This document shows positions 31,998 through 40,854 of a stretch of 40,880 nt of DNA, piece by piece. The DNA is from RGIG1995 sp045658315 (GTDB taxonomy: Bacteria > Bacillota > Clostridia > Oscillospirales > CAG-272): contig JAZOUV010000037.1 of NCBI GenBank assembly GCA_045658315.1, positions 1-40,880 on the forward strand, in the 5' to 3' direction. The translations under genes were made by a program, and so were the position numbers. Position 1 is the first letter of the stretch; the number at the start of each line of letters is the position of its first letter. The notes under the pieces are model-generated. The model searched no databases. It saw only the letters and a list, made by a program, of their open reading frames with translations, and was not told the origin of the DNA.

Positions 31998-33716
31998 TTA
32001 GGCATTCTGTCTGAACTGCAGTTTGTATAGGTCAGAATAAATACCGTTATTATTTATAAGCGTATTATGGTCGCCTTGCTCCACAATTTTGCCCTCGGAA
32101 ATAACCGCTATTTCATCGGCATTTTTTATTGTGGAAAGTCTGTGAGCAACAACAATGGTAGTTCTTCCCTTGCAAAGCTCGTCAATAGCCTGCTGGATAA
32201 GTATTTCGGTAGTGTTGTCCAAAGCACTCGTCGCCTCGTCAAGTATAAGTATCGGCGGATTTTTGAGAAATACGCGGGCAATACAAAGTCTTTGCTTCTG
32301 ACCGCCCGACAGTCTTACTCCGCGTTCGCCTACAACCGTATCGTAGCCCTCTTCGAGACTCATAATATAATCGTGGATATTTGCCCTCTTTGCAGCTTCA
32401 ATAACCTCTTCTTCGGTTGCATCAAGTCTACCGTACAAAATGTTATCACGCATACTTGCATTGAAGAGATATATGTCTTGCTGAACAATACCTATATTTC
32501 TTCTGAGCGATTCAAAGGTAATATCTTTTATATTTATACCGTCAACCAGTATTTCTCCATCTTCCACGTTGTAGAAATTCGGAATAAGGTGGCAGATAGT
32601 TGTCTTCCCCCCGCCACTTGGCCCGACAAGTGCAAAAGTTTTACCCTTTTCGATTTTTAAATTAATGTGGTTAAGAACTTCCTTTTCGGTGTTGTAGCCG
32701 TAAGAAACATTTTTAAACTCTATATGTCCTTCAAGCTTGTCAATATTTTTAGCCTCTGCCGACTGCTCTTCGGGTTTTGTATCTATTATTTCAAGGAAGC
32801 GTTCAAAACCGGTTACGCCGTTCTGATACTGTTCCATAAATCTTATAAGTGTGTTGACCGGGTTAAGGAATAGGTTGATAGATACGACGAATGCGGAATA
32901 ATCGGCAAAGTTTATTTGATTGTTATACATAAACAGACCGCCCGCAATAAGTATGGCAACATTAAATATATCCGTAACAAAGGTGGTCATAGAGTGAAAT
33001 TCACCCATCGCCTTATAGGCTTTACGTCTTGCTTCTTGGAATTGATAGTTGCCCTCTTCAAACTTTTCTTTTTCCTTTTCGGCATTTGTAAACGCTTTAG
33101 TAATGCGAATACCCGAAACCGAACTTTCTACAGATGCATTTATGACACCTACAGCTTGTCTGCTCTCCATAAAAGCGTTACGCATTTTCTCTCTCGTTTT
33201 AATTGATACTATAACAAGCAACGGAACGCATAAAAATATTATAAGTGCAAGCCATACGTTGATAGATATTAGATATGCAAAGGAGATAACTACCGAAACG
33301 GTAGAAATAATAATGTTCTCAGGACCGTGATGTGCAAGCTCGCTGACATCGTTAAGATCGCTCGTCATACGTGTCATAATCTTGCCTGTCTCGTGGTTAT
33401 CGTAGAAAGAAAACGGAAGCTTCTGCAGGTGTGTAAAAAGCTCACTTCTCATCTGAGCTTGCATTCTAACACCCATAATATGTCCTTGATACTGAATAAA
33501 GTAATTCAGCCCCATTCTTACTGCGTAAAGAAAAAACAACGATACACCGAAAAAGATAATCATTCGGTAGTTCTTATTCGGTATCAAATCGTTGAGCATT
33601 GTTCTGGTAACCATAGGATATATAATACCCACTAACGATACCAAAAGAGATGCCGCCATATCTAAAAGAAATATTTTTTTATGGGGTTTGTAGTAAACTA
33701 AGAAACGTTTTAACAT
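31998..33716 (-). CDS. ABC exporter, fused permease and ATPase (MsbA/MDR type)
   Basis: 572 residues, half-transporter that should dimerise. Six membrane helices lie within about 1-310 (first two near 15-37 and 55-80). The nucleotide-binding domain has Walker A GPSGGGKT, Q-loop GIVQQDIYLF, signature LSGGQKQR, Walker B ILILDEATSALD and the H-loop AHRLSTI. Substrate is unknown; lipids or drugs are typical. GAGGAG precedes the start. No regulator or second half-transporter gene is next to it. It is probably co-transcribed with mnmE. Confidence 0.9.
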   Translation of the reverse strand: MLKRFLVYYKPHKKIFLLDMAASLLVSLVGIIYPMVTRTMLNDLIPNKNYRMIIFFGVSLFFLYAVRMGLNYFIQYQGHIMGVRMQAQMRSELFTHLQKLPFSFYDNHETGKIMTRMTSDLNDVSELAHHGPENIIISTVSVVISFAYLISINVWLALIIFLCVPLLVIVSIKTREKMRNAFMESRQAVGVINASVESSVSGIRITKAFTNAEKEKEKFEEGNYQFQEARRKAYKAMGEFHSMTTFVTDIFNVAILIAGGLFMYNNQINFADYSAFVVSINLFLNPVNTLIRFMEQYQNGVTGFERFLEIIDTKPEEQSAEAKNIDKLEGHIEFKNVSYGYNTEKEVLNHINLKIEKGKTFALVGPSGGGKTTICHLIPNFYNVEDGEILVDGINIKDITFESLRRNIGIVQQDIYLFNASMRDNILYGRLDATEEEVIEAAKRANIHDYIMSLEEGYDTVVGERGVRLSGGQKQRLCIARVFLKNPPILILDEATSALDNTTEILIQQAIDELCKGRTTIVVAHRLSTIKNADEIAVISEGKIVEQGDHNTLINNNGIYSDLYKLQFRQNA

Positions 33717-33797
33717 ATACTTAACTCCTCTATAAAAAACACATTATATTCTACATAATATATATGAATATAGTATGAACGCAGGAAAATAAAACAA

Positions 33798-33830
33798 GTG
33801 TGAGCATAGGACATAGTCTTATGCTCACAC
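33798..33830 (-). terminator. Terminator after the EF-G-like gene
   Basis: GTGTGAGCATA (33798-33808) pairs with TATGCTCACAC (33820-33830); on the minus strand it is followed by TTGTTTTATTTT. It separates the EF-G paralogue from the ABC exporter. Confidence 0.8.
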
Positions 33831-33848
33831 CGTTGTGTAATTACGATA

Positions 33849-35912
33849 TTATTCAGCTTTTTGAGCCGCTTCGATAATCTTTTGTGAAACCATACCGGGC
33901 ACTTCTTCATAGCGGATAAATTCAAAGGTATATCTTCCGAGACCGCCCGAAATAGCACGCATAATAATTGCATAATCAAGCATTTCGGACTTAGGCACTT
34001 CAGCTTCGATTATAGAATAACCCTTCTTGGATTCATCAGCGTTCATACCGAGAATTCTACCTCTTCTCTTGTTGATATCGCCGATAACGTCACCCATCAT
34101 ATCGGTGGGAATTTTAACCTTGAGAAGACCTACAGGTTCCAGAATAATGGGAGCCGCTTGTGCGAGACCTGCTTTGTATGCAAGAATAGCTGCGAGCTTG
34201 AACGAAATTTCGTTGGAGTCAACGGGGTGGTATGAACCGTCAAACAGGTCAGCCGCAAGATTAACTACGGGGAAGCCTGCAAGAACACCCTTTTGCATAG
34301 CTTCAAGCAAGCCCTTTTCAACTGCGGGATAGTAGTTCTTAGGAACATTACCGCCTACAACGCTCTGTGTAAATGTAAGACCGAGGTCTTCACCGGGAGC
34401 AAAGGTAATCTTAACGTGTCCGTACTGACCGCTTCCGCCCGACTGCTTTTTGTGTTTACCTTCAACTTGAACCTTTTTCTTAATGGTTTCTCTGTAAGCA
34501 ATCTTGGGCTTAGACATTTCAACTTCTGTGTTGTATCTGGATTTAAGCTTTGAAATAACTACATCAAGGTGAATATCACCGAGACCCGAGATAAGTATCT
34601 GCTTAACTTCGGTATTGTTTTCGTATTTAAGGGTATTATCTTCTTCGAGAAGTCTGTTTAACCCTTGTGAAATCTTATCTTCATCGCCTTTAGCCTTGGG
34701 CGAGAAGGCCATAGTAAATACGGATTCGGGATATACTGTGGGAGCGTAAGGAAGGACGTTGCCTACAGAAAGTGTATCGTTTGTTTCTGTTCCCGAAAGC
34801 TTGGGAATCATACCGATGTCACCGCAACAGAGTGTGTCAACTTCAGTTTGCTTCTTGCCTTTCATAACATAGAAGTGAGCAAACTTTTCAGTTCCTTCGG
34901 TGCGGAGATTTTTAAGAGTCATATCGCGGCGTAACTCACCGTTCATAACTTTAAAGAAAGACATCTTACCAACGAAGGGGTCGGAAACCGTTTTAAATAC
35001 GAAGATGCTTGTTGTGCCGTCAACGTCAATTTCAACCTGAGACTCTTCGCCGTTTTCAATAACCCTTTCATATTCGTGGTTTGTAAATGCGGGGAAAGAT
35101 GCAAGGGATACGTTGAGCAATGATGCTATACCCCAAAGTTTAACTGCACTTCCGCAAATAATTGGGGCAATCGTTCCTGAAAGAAGTCCGTTTTTAATAG
35201 CTTCAAGAGCTTCTGCTTTTGAAATTTCTTCGCCCGCAAAATATTTTTCCATAAGCTCATCGCTTGTTTCGGCTATCGATTCCATAAGAGCTTCGTGATA
35301 TTTTTCAGCAACAGCTCTGTCTTCTGCAGATATATCGCTCTCGGTAAACGTACCGTCGGGGGCATAAATGAGTTCTTTCATTGTAGCCAAATGAACAAAG
35401 CGGTTAGAGTTTGTTTCAACAGGTATTATTAGAGGGCAAACCAAGTTGCCGAATGTTTCTTTCAACTGATTGAATACGTTGTCGAAATTAGCTTCTTTGT
35501 CGTCAAACTTATTTATGAAGAACGCCTTTGGGATTCCCGCTTCCGTAGCATTGTCCCAAGCGAGTTTTGTACCTACTTCAACGCCTGATTTTGCGTCTAC
35601 CGAGATAAGTGCACTGTCAGCAACTCTTATCGCCTGAACAACTTCACCCTCGAAATCAAGATATCCGGGGGTGTCTATAAAGTTAATTTTCGTATCGTTC
35701 CACATAACCGGAGCCATAGCTGCCGAAAGTGAGAAACCTCTTTTTATTTCTTCGTGGTCATAGTCGCATACGGTATTGCCGTCTGAAGGCTTTCCAAGTC
35801 TGTCGGTTGCTTTTGTTAAATATAATGCAGCCTCAGCGATTGATGTCTTACCGCAACCGCCGTGACCGAGTAATACAATGTTTCTGATGTCTTGTGTCTG
35901 AACTTTTCCCAT
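33849..35912 (-). CDS. Elongation factor G paralogue (EF-G2-like GTPase)
   Basis: 687 residues with all five EF-G domains. G1 is GHGGCGKTS (16-24) rather than the AHIDAGKTT of housekeeping EF-G. G3 is DTPG (79-82) and G4 NKFD (133-136). Domain IV contains SGGSGQYGHVKI. The GHGGxGKT form marks the divergent EF-G-like branch present in many Clostridia and Thermus; its role is not settled (translocation under special conditions is proposed). It has its own promoter and is not in a str operon with rpsL, rpsG or tuf, supporting paralogue status. Confidence 0.9.
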   Translation of the reverse strand: MGKVQTQDIRNIVLLGHGGCGKTSIAEAALYLTKATDRLGKPSDGNTVCDYDHEEIKRGFSLSAAMAPVMWNDTKINFIDTPGYLDFEGEVVQAIRVADSALISVDAKSGVEVGTKLAWDNATEAGIPKAFFINKFDDKEANFDNVFNQLKETFGNLVCPLIIPVETNSNRFVHLATMKELIYAPDGTFTESDISAEDRAVAEKYHEALMESIAETSDELMEKYFAGEEISKAEALEAIKNGLLSGTIAPIICGSAVKLWGIASLLNVSLASFPAFTNHEYERVIENGEESQVEIDVDGTTSIFVFKTVSDPFVGKMSFFKVMNGELRRDMTLKNLRTEGTEKFAHFYVMKGKKQTEVDTLCCGDIGMIPKLSGTETNDTLSVGNVLPYAPTVYPESVFTMAFSPKAKGDEDKISQGLNRLLEEDNTLKYENNTEVKQILISGLGDIHLDVVISKLKSRYNTEVEMSKPKIAYRETIKKKVQVEGKHKKQSGGSGQYGHVKITFAPGEDLGLTFTQSVVGGNVPKNYYPAVEKGLLEAMQKGVLAGFPVVNLAADLFDGSYHPVDSNEISFKLAAILAYKAGLAQAAPIILEPVGLLKVKIPTDMMGDVIGDINKRRGRILGMNADESKKGYSIIEAEVPKSEMLDYAIIMRAISGGLGRYTFEFIRYEEVPGMVSQKIIEAAQKAE

Positions 35913-35937
35913 AATGAGTATCTCCTTTATTCATTTT

Positions 35938-36038
35938 ATAACCTCTGTTATATAGCAGTGGTTATGAAAAATATACAAATAAATCGCAAAAGATTTGAAT
36001 TCTTTATTTATTATACACCAAAATGAAGCGGGATTCAA
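35938..36038 (-). promoter_or_regulatory. Promoter and hairpin leader of the EF-G-like gene
   Basis: On the minus strand TTGAAT (36033-36038) and a perfect TATAAT (36010-36015) are spaced 17 bases. The roughly 90-base leader contains a hairpin, ATAACC ... GGTTAT with an inner CTG/CAG pair (35938-35965). The ribosome-binding site AAAGGAG follows before ATG 35912. Confidence 0.65.
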
Positions 36039-36099
36039 GTACTCTTTAAAAAGTTAATGGGTGCGTATTTGTAAAAATATAAATGGAAGTTTTAGGTAA

Positions 36100-37041
36100 T
36101 TAGCACAAAAAACCTTGAAAAGTTCCTCTTTTTACTAATTCCTTATCAATTTCGTTGGTTACGATAGTTTTTTTGATACTCCAGATAGGTGCGATAAGGT
36201 CGTGCTTGACACCGTCTCCGGTAACGCGTTCAATCACTATATCTTTCGGTAATATTTCAAGCTGGTCGCAGACTAATTTAACGTATTCATCGCGTGTGAG
36301 CACGTCAAACTCTCCTTTTTCGTACATAACGGCTAAAGGGGTGTTTTTCAGTATATAGAGCAAATGAATTTTTAGTGCATGGGGATGAAGCTGGGCAATA
36401 CAATGAGCCGTGTGCATCATATCGCTATATGTCTCTCCGGGCAGTCCGTTTATTATATGTATACAGACGTTAATGCCTTTTGATTTAAGTTTGTTGAATC
36501 CCTCTGCAAACGTAGCATAATTATGCCCTCTGTTAATGAGGGAGAGGGTTTTATCGTTTGCCGATTGAAGTCCAAGCTCAACGGTAAGATAGGTTTTTTG
36601 AGAAAGCTCGGCAAGATAGTCTACTACATTATCTTCAAGGCAATCGGGGCGGGTGGATATGCTGAGTCCTACCGTGTCGGGCAAAACCAATGCCTGTTCA
36701 AATTTTTGCTTTAGTATATCTAAGGGTGCATAAGTATTGGTGTGTGCTTGAAAATATGGGATATAGAAAACATCATTCCACTTGTTTTCGATAATTTTTT
36801 TACCTAATTCAAACTGTTCGGTAAGCGGGATATTGCAAGGCGGGGTGTGGTCTCCGCTTCCCTTTTCGGAGCAGAAGATACAGCCGCCGTGAGAGATAGT
36901 ACCGTCGATATTGGGGCAGGTGAAGCCGCCGTCAAGGGCAATTTTGACGCATTTTTTTCCAAAACGGCGTTTCAGGTAACAATCGTATGTATAGTATCGT
37001 TTGTTTGTGTCGGAATTTTCAAACGGATTTTTTGTTTTCAT
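36100..37041 (-). CDS. Radical SAM protein, TIGR01212/YtqA family
   Basis: 313 residues. The cluster-binding cysteines are C42, C54 and C57 in CPNIDGTISHGGCIFC, the CX11CX2C form of this family, followed by QAHTNTYAP and ELGLQS segments. It is a 4Fe-4S/SAM enzyme; in Bacillus and E. coli the family (YtqA/YhcC) has no firm substrate, though tRNA modification has been suggested. GGAG lies ten bases before ATG 37041. It is monocistronic with its own promoter. Confidence 0.9.
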   Translation of the reverse strand: MKTKNPFENSDTNKRYYTYDCYLKRRFGKKCVKIALDGGFTCPNIDGTISHGGCIFCSEKGSGDHTPPCNIPLTEQFELGKKIIENKWNDVFYIPYFQAHTNTYAPLDILKQKFEQALVLPDTVGLSISTRPDCLEDNVVDYLAELSQKTYLTVELGLQSANDKTLSLINRGHNYATFAEGFNKLKSKGINVCIHIINGLPGETYSDMMHTAHCIAQLHPHALKIHLLYILKNTPLAVMYEKGEFDVLTRDEYVKLVCDQLEILPKDIVIERVTGDGVKHDLIAPIWSIKKTIVTNEIDKELVKRGTFQGFLC

Positions 37042-37075
37042 ATTATAAATACTCCGAAAATAATAGTGTAATAAT

Positions 37076-37104
37076 ATTTTATCCTAAACTACAGCAAAAT
37101 ACAA
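37076..37104 (-). promoter_or_regulatory. Promoter of the radical SAM gene
   Basis: On the minus strand TTGTAT (37099-37104) and TAAAAT (37076-37081) with a 17-base spacer, about 30 bases before the start codon. Confidence 0.6.
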
Positions 37105-37109
37105 GGGAT

Positions 37110-37605
37110 ATCTTATAAATAAAACCTCACCTCTATACACTGCACAAACAATTAAGATGAGGAAGATTCCAAAGGCGGAATACCTTTGATAGTATTTTCA
37201 AAAAATACCTATATATAAATAGCACTTCACCTCTATGTTGTCATTATAAGTATGCACAAACCAAGGAAGATTCCAAAGGGGGAACACCTTTGGTCGTTTG
37301 TGAGGAAGGGGTCAAGGGGAAGGAGCGAATCGAAACGCTCCTTCCCTTTGTGCCTTCTTTGCAATACTTTCTTGGCACCAAGAAAGTATGAAAAAAAGAA
37401 AAAAGTTAGAATTCTTTTAGAACAATAGCTCTGTCCTATTTGATAGAATATTCTAAACAAATGTATCTTAAAAAATTACATTCTTTTAGAATTCTCTTCG
37501 TTACTTTCTTTCCGTAAAGAAAGTAACCAAAGAGGAGACCTCTTTGGAATCTTCCTTGTCTTAAGTGTTTGTATAATGTATAAGAGGTGATGTTTATTTT
37601 ATGAA
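37110..37605. repeat. Repeat R3: two direct and one inverted copy around hairpins
   Basis: Copies lie at about 37116-37190 and 37213-37292 (plus) and 37527-37601 (inverted). Each has CACCTCTAT or CACCTCTTATAC, GCACAAAC or ACAAAC, then GGAAGATTCCAAAG and a short loop to CCTTTG. Between them are four hairpins: GGGAAGGAGCG/CGCTCCTTCCC (37317-37346), ATACTTTCTTGG/CCAAGAAAGTAT (37364-37389), TTACTTTCTTT/AAAGAAAGTAA (37501-37526), and a TAGAATTC/AGAATTC pair. No credible gene is present. Confidence 0.7.
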
Positions 37606-37631
37606 AATATAAATACAAGAGACTATAGGCG

Positions 37632-38048
37632 TCAGCCTATAGTCCCCGTCGTTACACCGACTGTAACATCGGGTGTCGTACCTTGTGTGCTTAACCCGAA
37701 TGATACCGATAATGCGGTGTTTACCTGTTCCATAATATTTGTATCAAGATGTCCCATTTTTTCTTTCAGTCTTTTTTTATCTATAGTACGTATTTGCTCG
37801 AGTAGTATAACGGAATCCTTAGCAAGTCCAAACTTATCCGCATATACATCTATGTGAGTGGGCATTTTTGATTTGCTGAGCTTACTTGTAATTGCGGCGG
37901 CAATAACCGTCGGACTGTATTTGTTACCCACATCGTTTTGGATAATAAGAACGGGACGGAGACCGCCCTGCTCGCTGCCCACAACGGGGCTTAAGTCTGC
38001 GTAATAGATATCTCCTCGTTTTACCGTCAAGATCGATTCACACTCCAT
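37632..38048 (-). CDS. MazF/PemK-family endoribonuclease toxin
   Basis: 138 residues. VKRGDIYYADLSPVVGSEQG (positions 9-28) and GLRPVLIIQND, then TSKLSKSKMPTH and LLEQIRTIDKKRL, are the MazF/NdoA signatures. It should cleave RNA at a short motif when not bound by antitoxin. ATG 38048 matches the family's usual N-terminus; a GTG at 38090 would add 14 residues but has no ribosome-binding site. The C-terminus has an odd Thr/Val/Gly-rich tail of about 20 residues. No MazE-type ORF is seen upstream or downstream, so it may be solitary or paired with a distant antitoxin. Confidence 0.88.
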   Translation of the reverse strand: MECESILTVKRGDIYYADLSPVVGSEQGGLRPVLIIQNDVGNKYSPTVIAAAITSKLSKSKMPTHIDVYADKFGLAKDSVILLEQIRTIDKKRLKEKMGHLDTNIMEQVNTALSVSFGLSTQGTTPDVTVGVTTGTIG

Positions 38049-38120
38049 TTTTTTAATTACTTCTTTGCAAAAATAGTTTTGCCCTGCCACATGTTGTATT
38101 AATCACGTGCAGATAAAAAA

Positions 38121-38184
38121 ACATAATTTTTACAGTCCGCAGAAAATGCGGCAAAAATATTATGTCCTTCAATAACATAATATT
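38121..38184. repeat. Nested inverted repeats upstream of mazF
   Basis: CCGC/GCGG and ACATAAT-TTTTT/AAAAATATTATGT form a long hairpin (38121-38165). The right arm AATATTATGT (38156-38165) also pairs with ACATAATATT (38175-38184). It may be an operator or leader structure for mazF. The rest of the 38091-38403 gap shows the possible Spo0A box and nothing else. Confidence 0.45.
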
Positions 38185-38341
38185 ACTCACACAGGCAAAA
38201 TGTTTTTATAAAACCGTATGCCAATATTTGACCGCAGGCAAGGCAATTACCCCAAAAGCAACACGAAATATTCGGGAAATAATCCAATATTTCTTTTTCT
38301 TATCTTACCCGTCAAAATAAAATAATATACGCTATACACAG

Positions 38342-38375
38342 GGCGACAAACTATTTTTTAACATTGATGTAAAAT
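38342..38375 (+). promoter_or_regulatory. Possible Spo0A box and -10 of spoIIE
   Basis: GGCGACAAA (38342-38350) is the reverse of TTTGTCGCC, close to the 0A box TTTGTCGAA. TAAAAT (38370-38375) could be the -10. In Bacillus subtilis, spoIIE uses a sigma-A promoter activated by Spo0A~P with an unusual spacing, so the layout is suggestive. Confidence 0.35.
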
Positions 38376-38403
38376 GCATTTACTAAAATATGGAGGAAAA
38401 ATA

Positions 38404-40779
38404 ATGGACGGCAAAAAGAGTGGAACGAAAAAAAGCATAAAACAGCTTTTTGGGGAATATATGGGGATGTATTTCGAGAATTTGCCAAAAACGAAAGACG
38501 AGATAATAGAGAGACTGCCCGAGCTTATAAAAAAGGCAGGGTTTATGTTGGGAAATGTTATTCTCGGACATTTGTTTGGGTCGATGGCGTTGGCATATTC
38601 GGCAATACCGTTGGGAACTGCTTATCTTTGCTCGGCAAAGAAATACGTTGGATTTGTTTACATAGGACTTGCCATATCGGCGGCAACGGAAAAAACAGGC
38701 CTTGCAATACCGTTGTTTCTTATATATACGGCACTGTACTTGGCGAGAGTATTGGTATATCGAACTTTCGGGCGTGAAGAACATGGGTTCGAGTTGTACG
38801 GAGAAAGTGTAGGATACAGGTTAATCGAGGGTTTCAGCGCTTCTCTGCTTATAAGCGTATATCGGGCGGCATCGTTTGGTTTTTTATATTACGATTTGTT
38901 CGGCGGATTGTTTGAGGTTGCAACGGTTCCTGTTCTTATATATCTTTATGAATTTTTGTTTAATGAGAAGTATAAATACAGTATAAAACGTGAAATAGGA
39001 CTGCTTTCAATTCTCTGTTCGGTTTTACTTGCAATAAAGGATATATATGTTTACGGCTTTGGTCTGTGTCTGACGGCAACGGCAATAATAACTCTGTATA
39101 TATCCAAAAATGCAGGTGCTTTGCGTGGCGGAATTTATGGGCTTGTGTTTGGAATGATGTGTAATACTGCTCTGTCGCCGGTGTTTGCCATAGTCGGAAT
39201 GGCAGCGGGAGCTTTGTGGCGGCTTGGTGTTTCTGCGGCGGTTTCGGTTTCCTGTTTTATCGGTATTGTTTGCTCAATATATGTCGAAGGGTGGAACAGC
39301 TTGACATGGTATGCTCCCGAGCTTTTGTGTGCCTGCATACTTTTTTATCCGTTTGCTCATTTTGGGTGGTTGCCGAGACTGAAAATATACAGCGAGGGGT
39401 TAAATCCGACCGATGATGCGGATATATCGGCAATGCTTGCCGAAAAAAGACAAAGAGATACGGAAAAAAGATTTGCAGATTTGTCAGAGGCTTTTAGCGA
39501 TTTGTCAAAGGTGTTTTATACATTGAGCGACAGAACGAGAAGACCGGGACTTATTGATACACGGCAGATATGTGACGGTGTGTGTGATCTGTATTGCCCC
39601 AAGTGTTTTTACAGGAATATTTGTTGGGAGCGGGAGTATTCATCTACACAGGATGTCTTCTCAAAGATAGCTAAGGCTCTGCATGACAAGGGTTACGTTG
39701 AGTCGGCAGACGTGGATGACTATATGAAAGACCGATGCCGTAATATGAGCAAAATACTTGAGAAGATAAACGATAGCCACGGTGAAATGTTGGAAAAACT
39801 GATAAGGCAGAACAGGACGGAAGTTTTTGCTATGGACTATGAGTCCATAGGACACCTGCTTTCTGCGGAGGTAAAGGCAAACTGCAACGAGTTTCTTCCC
39901 AGTGAAGCATTAATGAAGAAACTTTCCGAGGCGGCAAAGTATATGAAGTTTTTTGCACGAAATATATGTGTTTACGGCAAGAGGAAGCTGACTGTTATTG
40001 CAAGCGGCGTGGAGATGGGGAGCATGAAGATGCCGGCAAGCGAGATAAAGCGGTGCTTTGAAAATGTATGCGAGGTAAAATTTGACACACCGGCTTTTGA
40101 GGTGGAGGGCGATTACGTAACAATGACGCTTGAGTCGGCGAGAAGATTTACCGTTGACTGTGCCGCTGCGTCAAATACAAAGGAAAATGAAAAGATGTGC
40201 GGCGATCTTGTTTGTATGTTTGAAAACGGGAACGACTATTTTTATTCGCTTATAAGCGACGGAATGGGAAGCGGTCGTGAGGCGGCATTGACCTCAAGGT
40301 TATGTGGAATATTCTTGAAGAAAATGCTTGCGGCGGGAAACAGTAAGCCGGTTGCAATGGAAATGCTCAATAATTTTATAAGAAGTAAGAATACGGAGTG
40401 TTTTTCAACCGTTGACCTGCTTGAAATAGACCTGTTGAACGGATATGCAAGCTTTATAAAAAGCGGTGCGGTTGCTTCATACGTTTTGAGGGGGGACAAG
40501 CTTTTCAGAATAGCGTCAAACACTATGCCTGTGGGAATAACAAAGGAAATAAATGCCGAGGAGGTGAAATTTGAACTTGAAAGCGGGGACGTTATCGTTA
40601 TGGTAAGCGACGGCGTGGGACAGTCGACCGAAGATACGGTAAGAGTGAGCAATATTCTGACATATTCGTGGGAGGACGATTTGCAGAAGATGGCAGATAA
40701 GATACTGTACAACGCAGTGGAAAACAGCAGCCGAAGCGATGACATAAGCGTGGGAATAATAAGGGTAAATGAAATATAA
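38404..40779 (+). CDS. spoIIE: Stage II sporulation protein E, PP2C-type phosphatase
   Basis: 791 residues. The N-terminal third has about ten hydrophobic segments (roughly 45-310). A central regulatory region with a cysteine cluster (CDGVCDLYCPKCFYRNIC) follows, then a C-terminal PP2C domain with metal aspartates in SDGMGSG (D619), SDGVGQ (D736) and SDDIS (D779/D780). It dephosphorylates SpoIIAA and so frees sigma-F in the forespore, and assists polar septation. ATG 38404 has GGAGG upstream; the ATG at 38374 lies in the promoter. It shows the host can sporulate, at least in potential. Confidence 0.96.
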   Translation: MDGKKSGTKKSIKQLFGEYMGMYFENLPKTKDEIIERLPELIKKAGFMLGNVILGHLFGSMALAYSAIPLGTAYLCSAKKYVGFVYIGLAISAATEKTGLAIPLFLIYTALYLARVLVYRTFGREEHGFELYGESVGYRLIEGFSASLLISVYRAASFGFLYYDLFGGLFEVATVPVLIYLYEFLFNEKYKYSIKREIGLLSILCSVLLAIKDIYVYGFGLCLTATAIITLYISKNAGALRGGIYGLVFGMMCNTALSPVFAIVGMAAGALWRLGVSAAVSVSCFIGIVCSIYVEGWNSLTWYAPELLCACILFYPFAHFGWLPRLKIYSEGLNPTDDADISAMLAEKRQRDTEKRFADLSEAFSDLSKVFYTLSDRTRRPGLIDTRQICDGVCDLYCPKCFYRNICWEREYSSTQDVFSKIAKALHDKGYVESADVDDYMKDRCRNMSKILEKINDSHGEMLEKLIRQNRTEVFAMDYESIGHLLSAEVKANCNEFLPSEALMKKLSEAAKYMKFFARNICVYGKRKLTVIASGVEMGSMKMPASEIKRCFENVCEVKFDTPAFEVEGDYVTMTLESARRFTVDCAAASNTKENEKMCGDLVCMFENGNDYFYSLISDGMGSGREAALTSRLCGIFLKKMLAAGNSKPVAMEMLNNFIRSKNTECFSTVDLLEIDLLNGYASFIKSGAVASYVLRGDKLFRIASNTMPVGITKEINAEEVKFELESGDVIVMVSDGVGQSTEDTVRVSNILTYSWEDDLQKMADKILYNAVENSSRSDDISVGIIRVNEI

Positions 40780-40781
40780 AA

Positions 40782-40832
40782 AATAATCCAACAGCGTTTA
40801 CTTTTAGTCAAAAGTAATGCTGTTGGATTATT
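40782..40832. terminator. Terminator after spoIIE
   Basis: A 14-bp stem (AATAATCCAACAGC 40782-40795 with 40819-40832) encloses an inner ACTTTT/AAAAGT hairpin, followed by GCTTTTAA. The stem is long for a terminator. Confidence 0.75.
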
Positions 40833-40854
40833 GCTTTTAATAAATCCAAAAAAC

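Noticed and set aside
37233..37460. 75-residue open frame in the R3 block
   Set aside because: It reads through hairpins and repeat units and has no ribosome-binding site.
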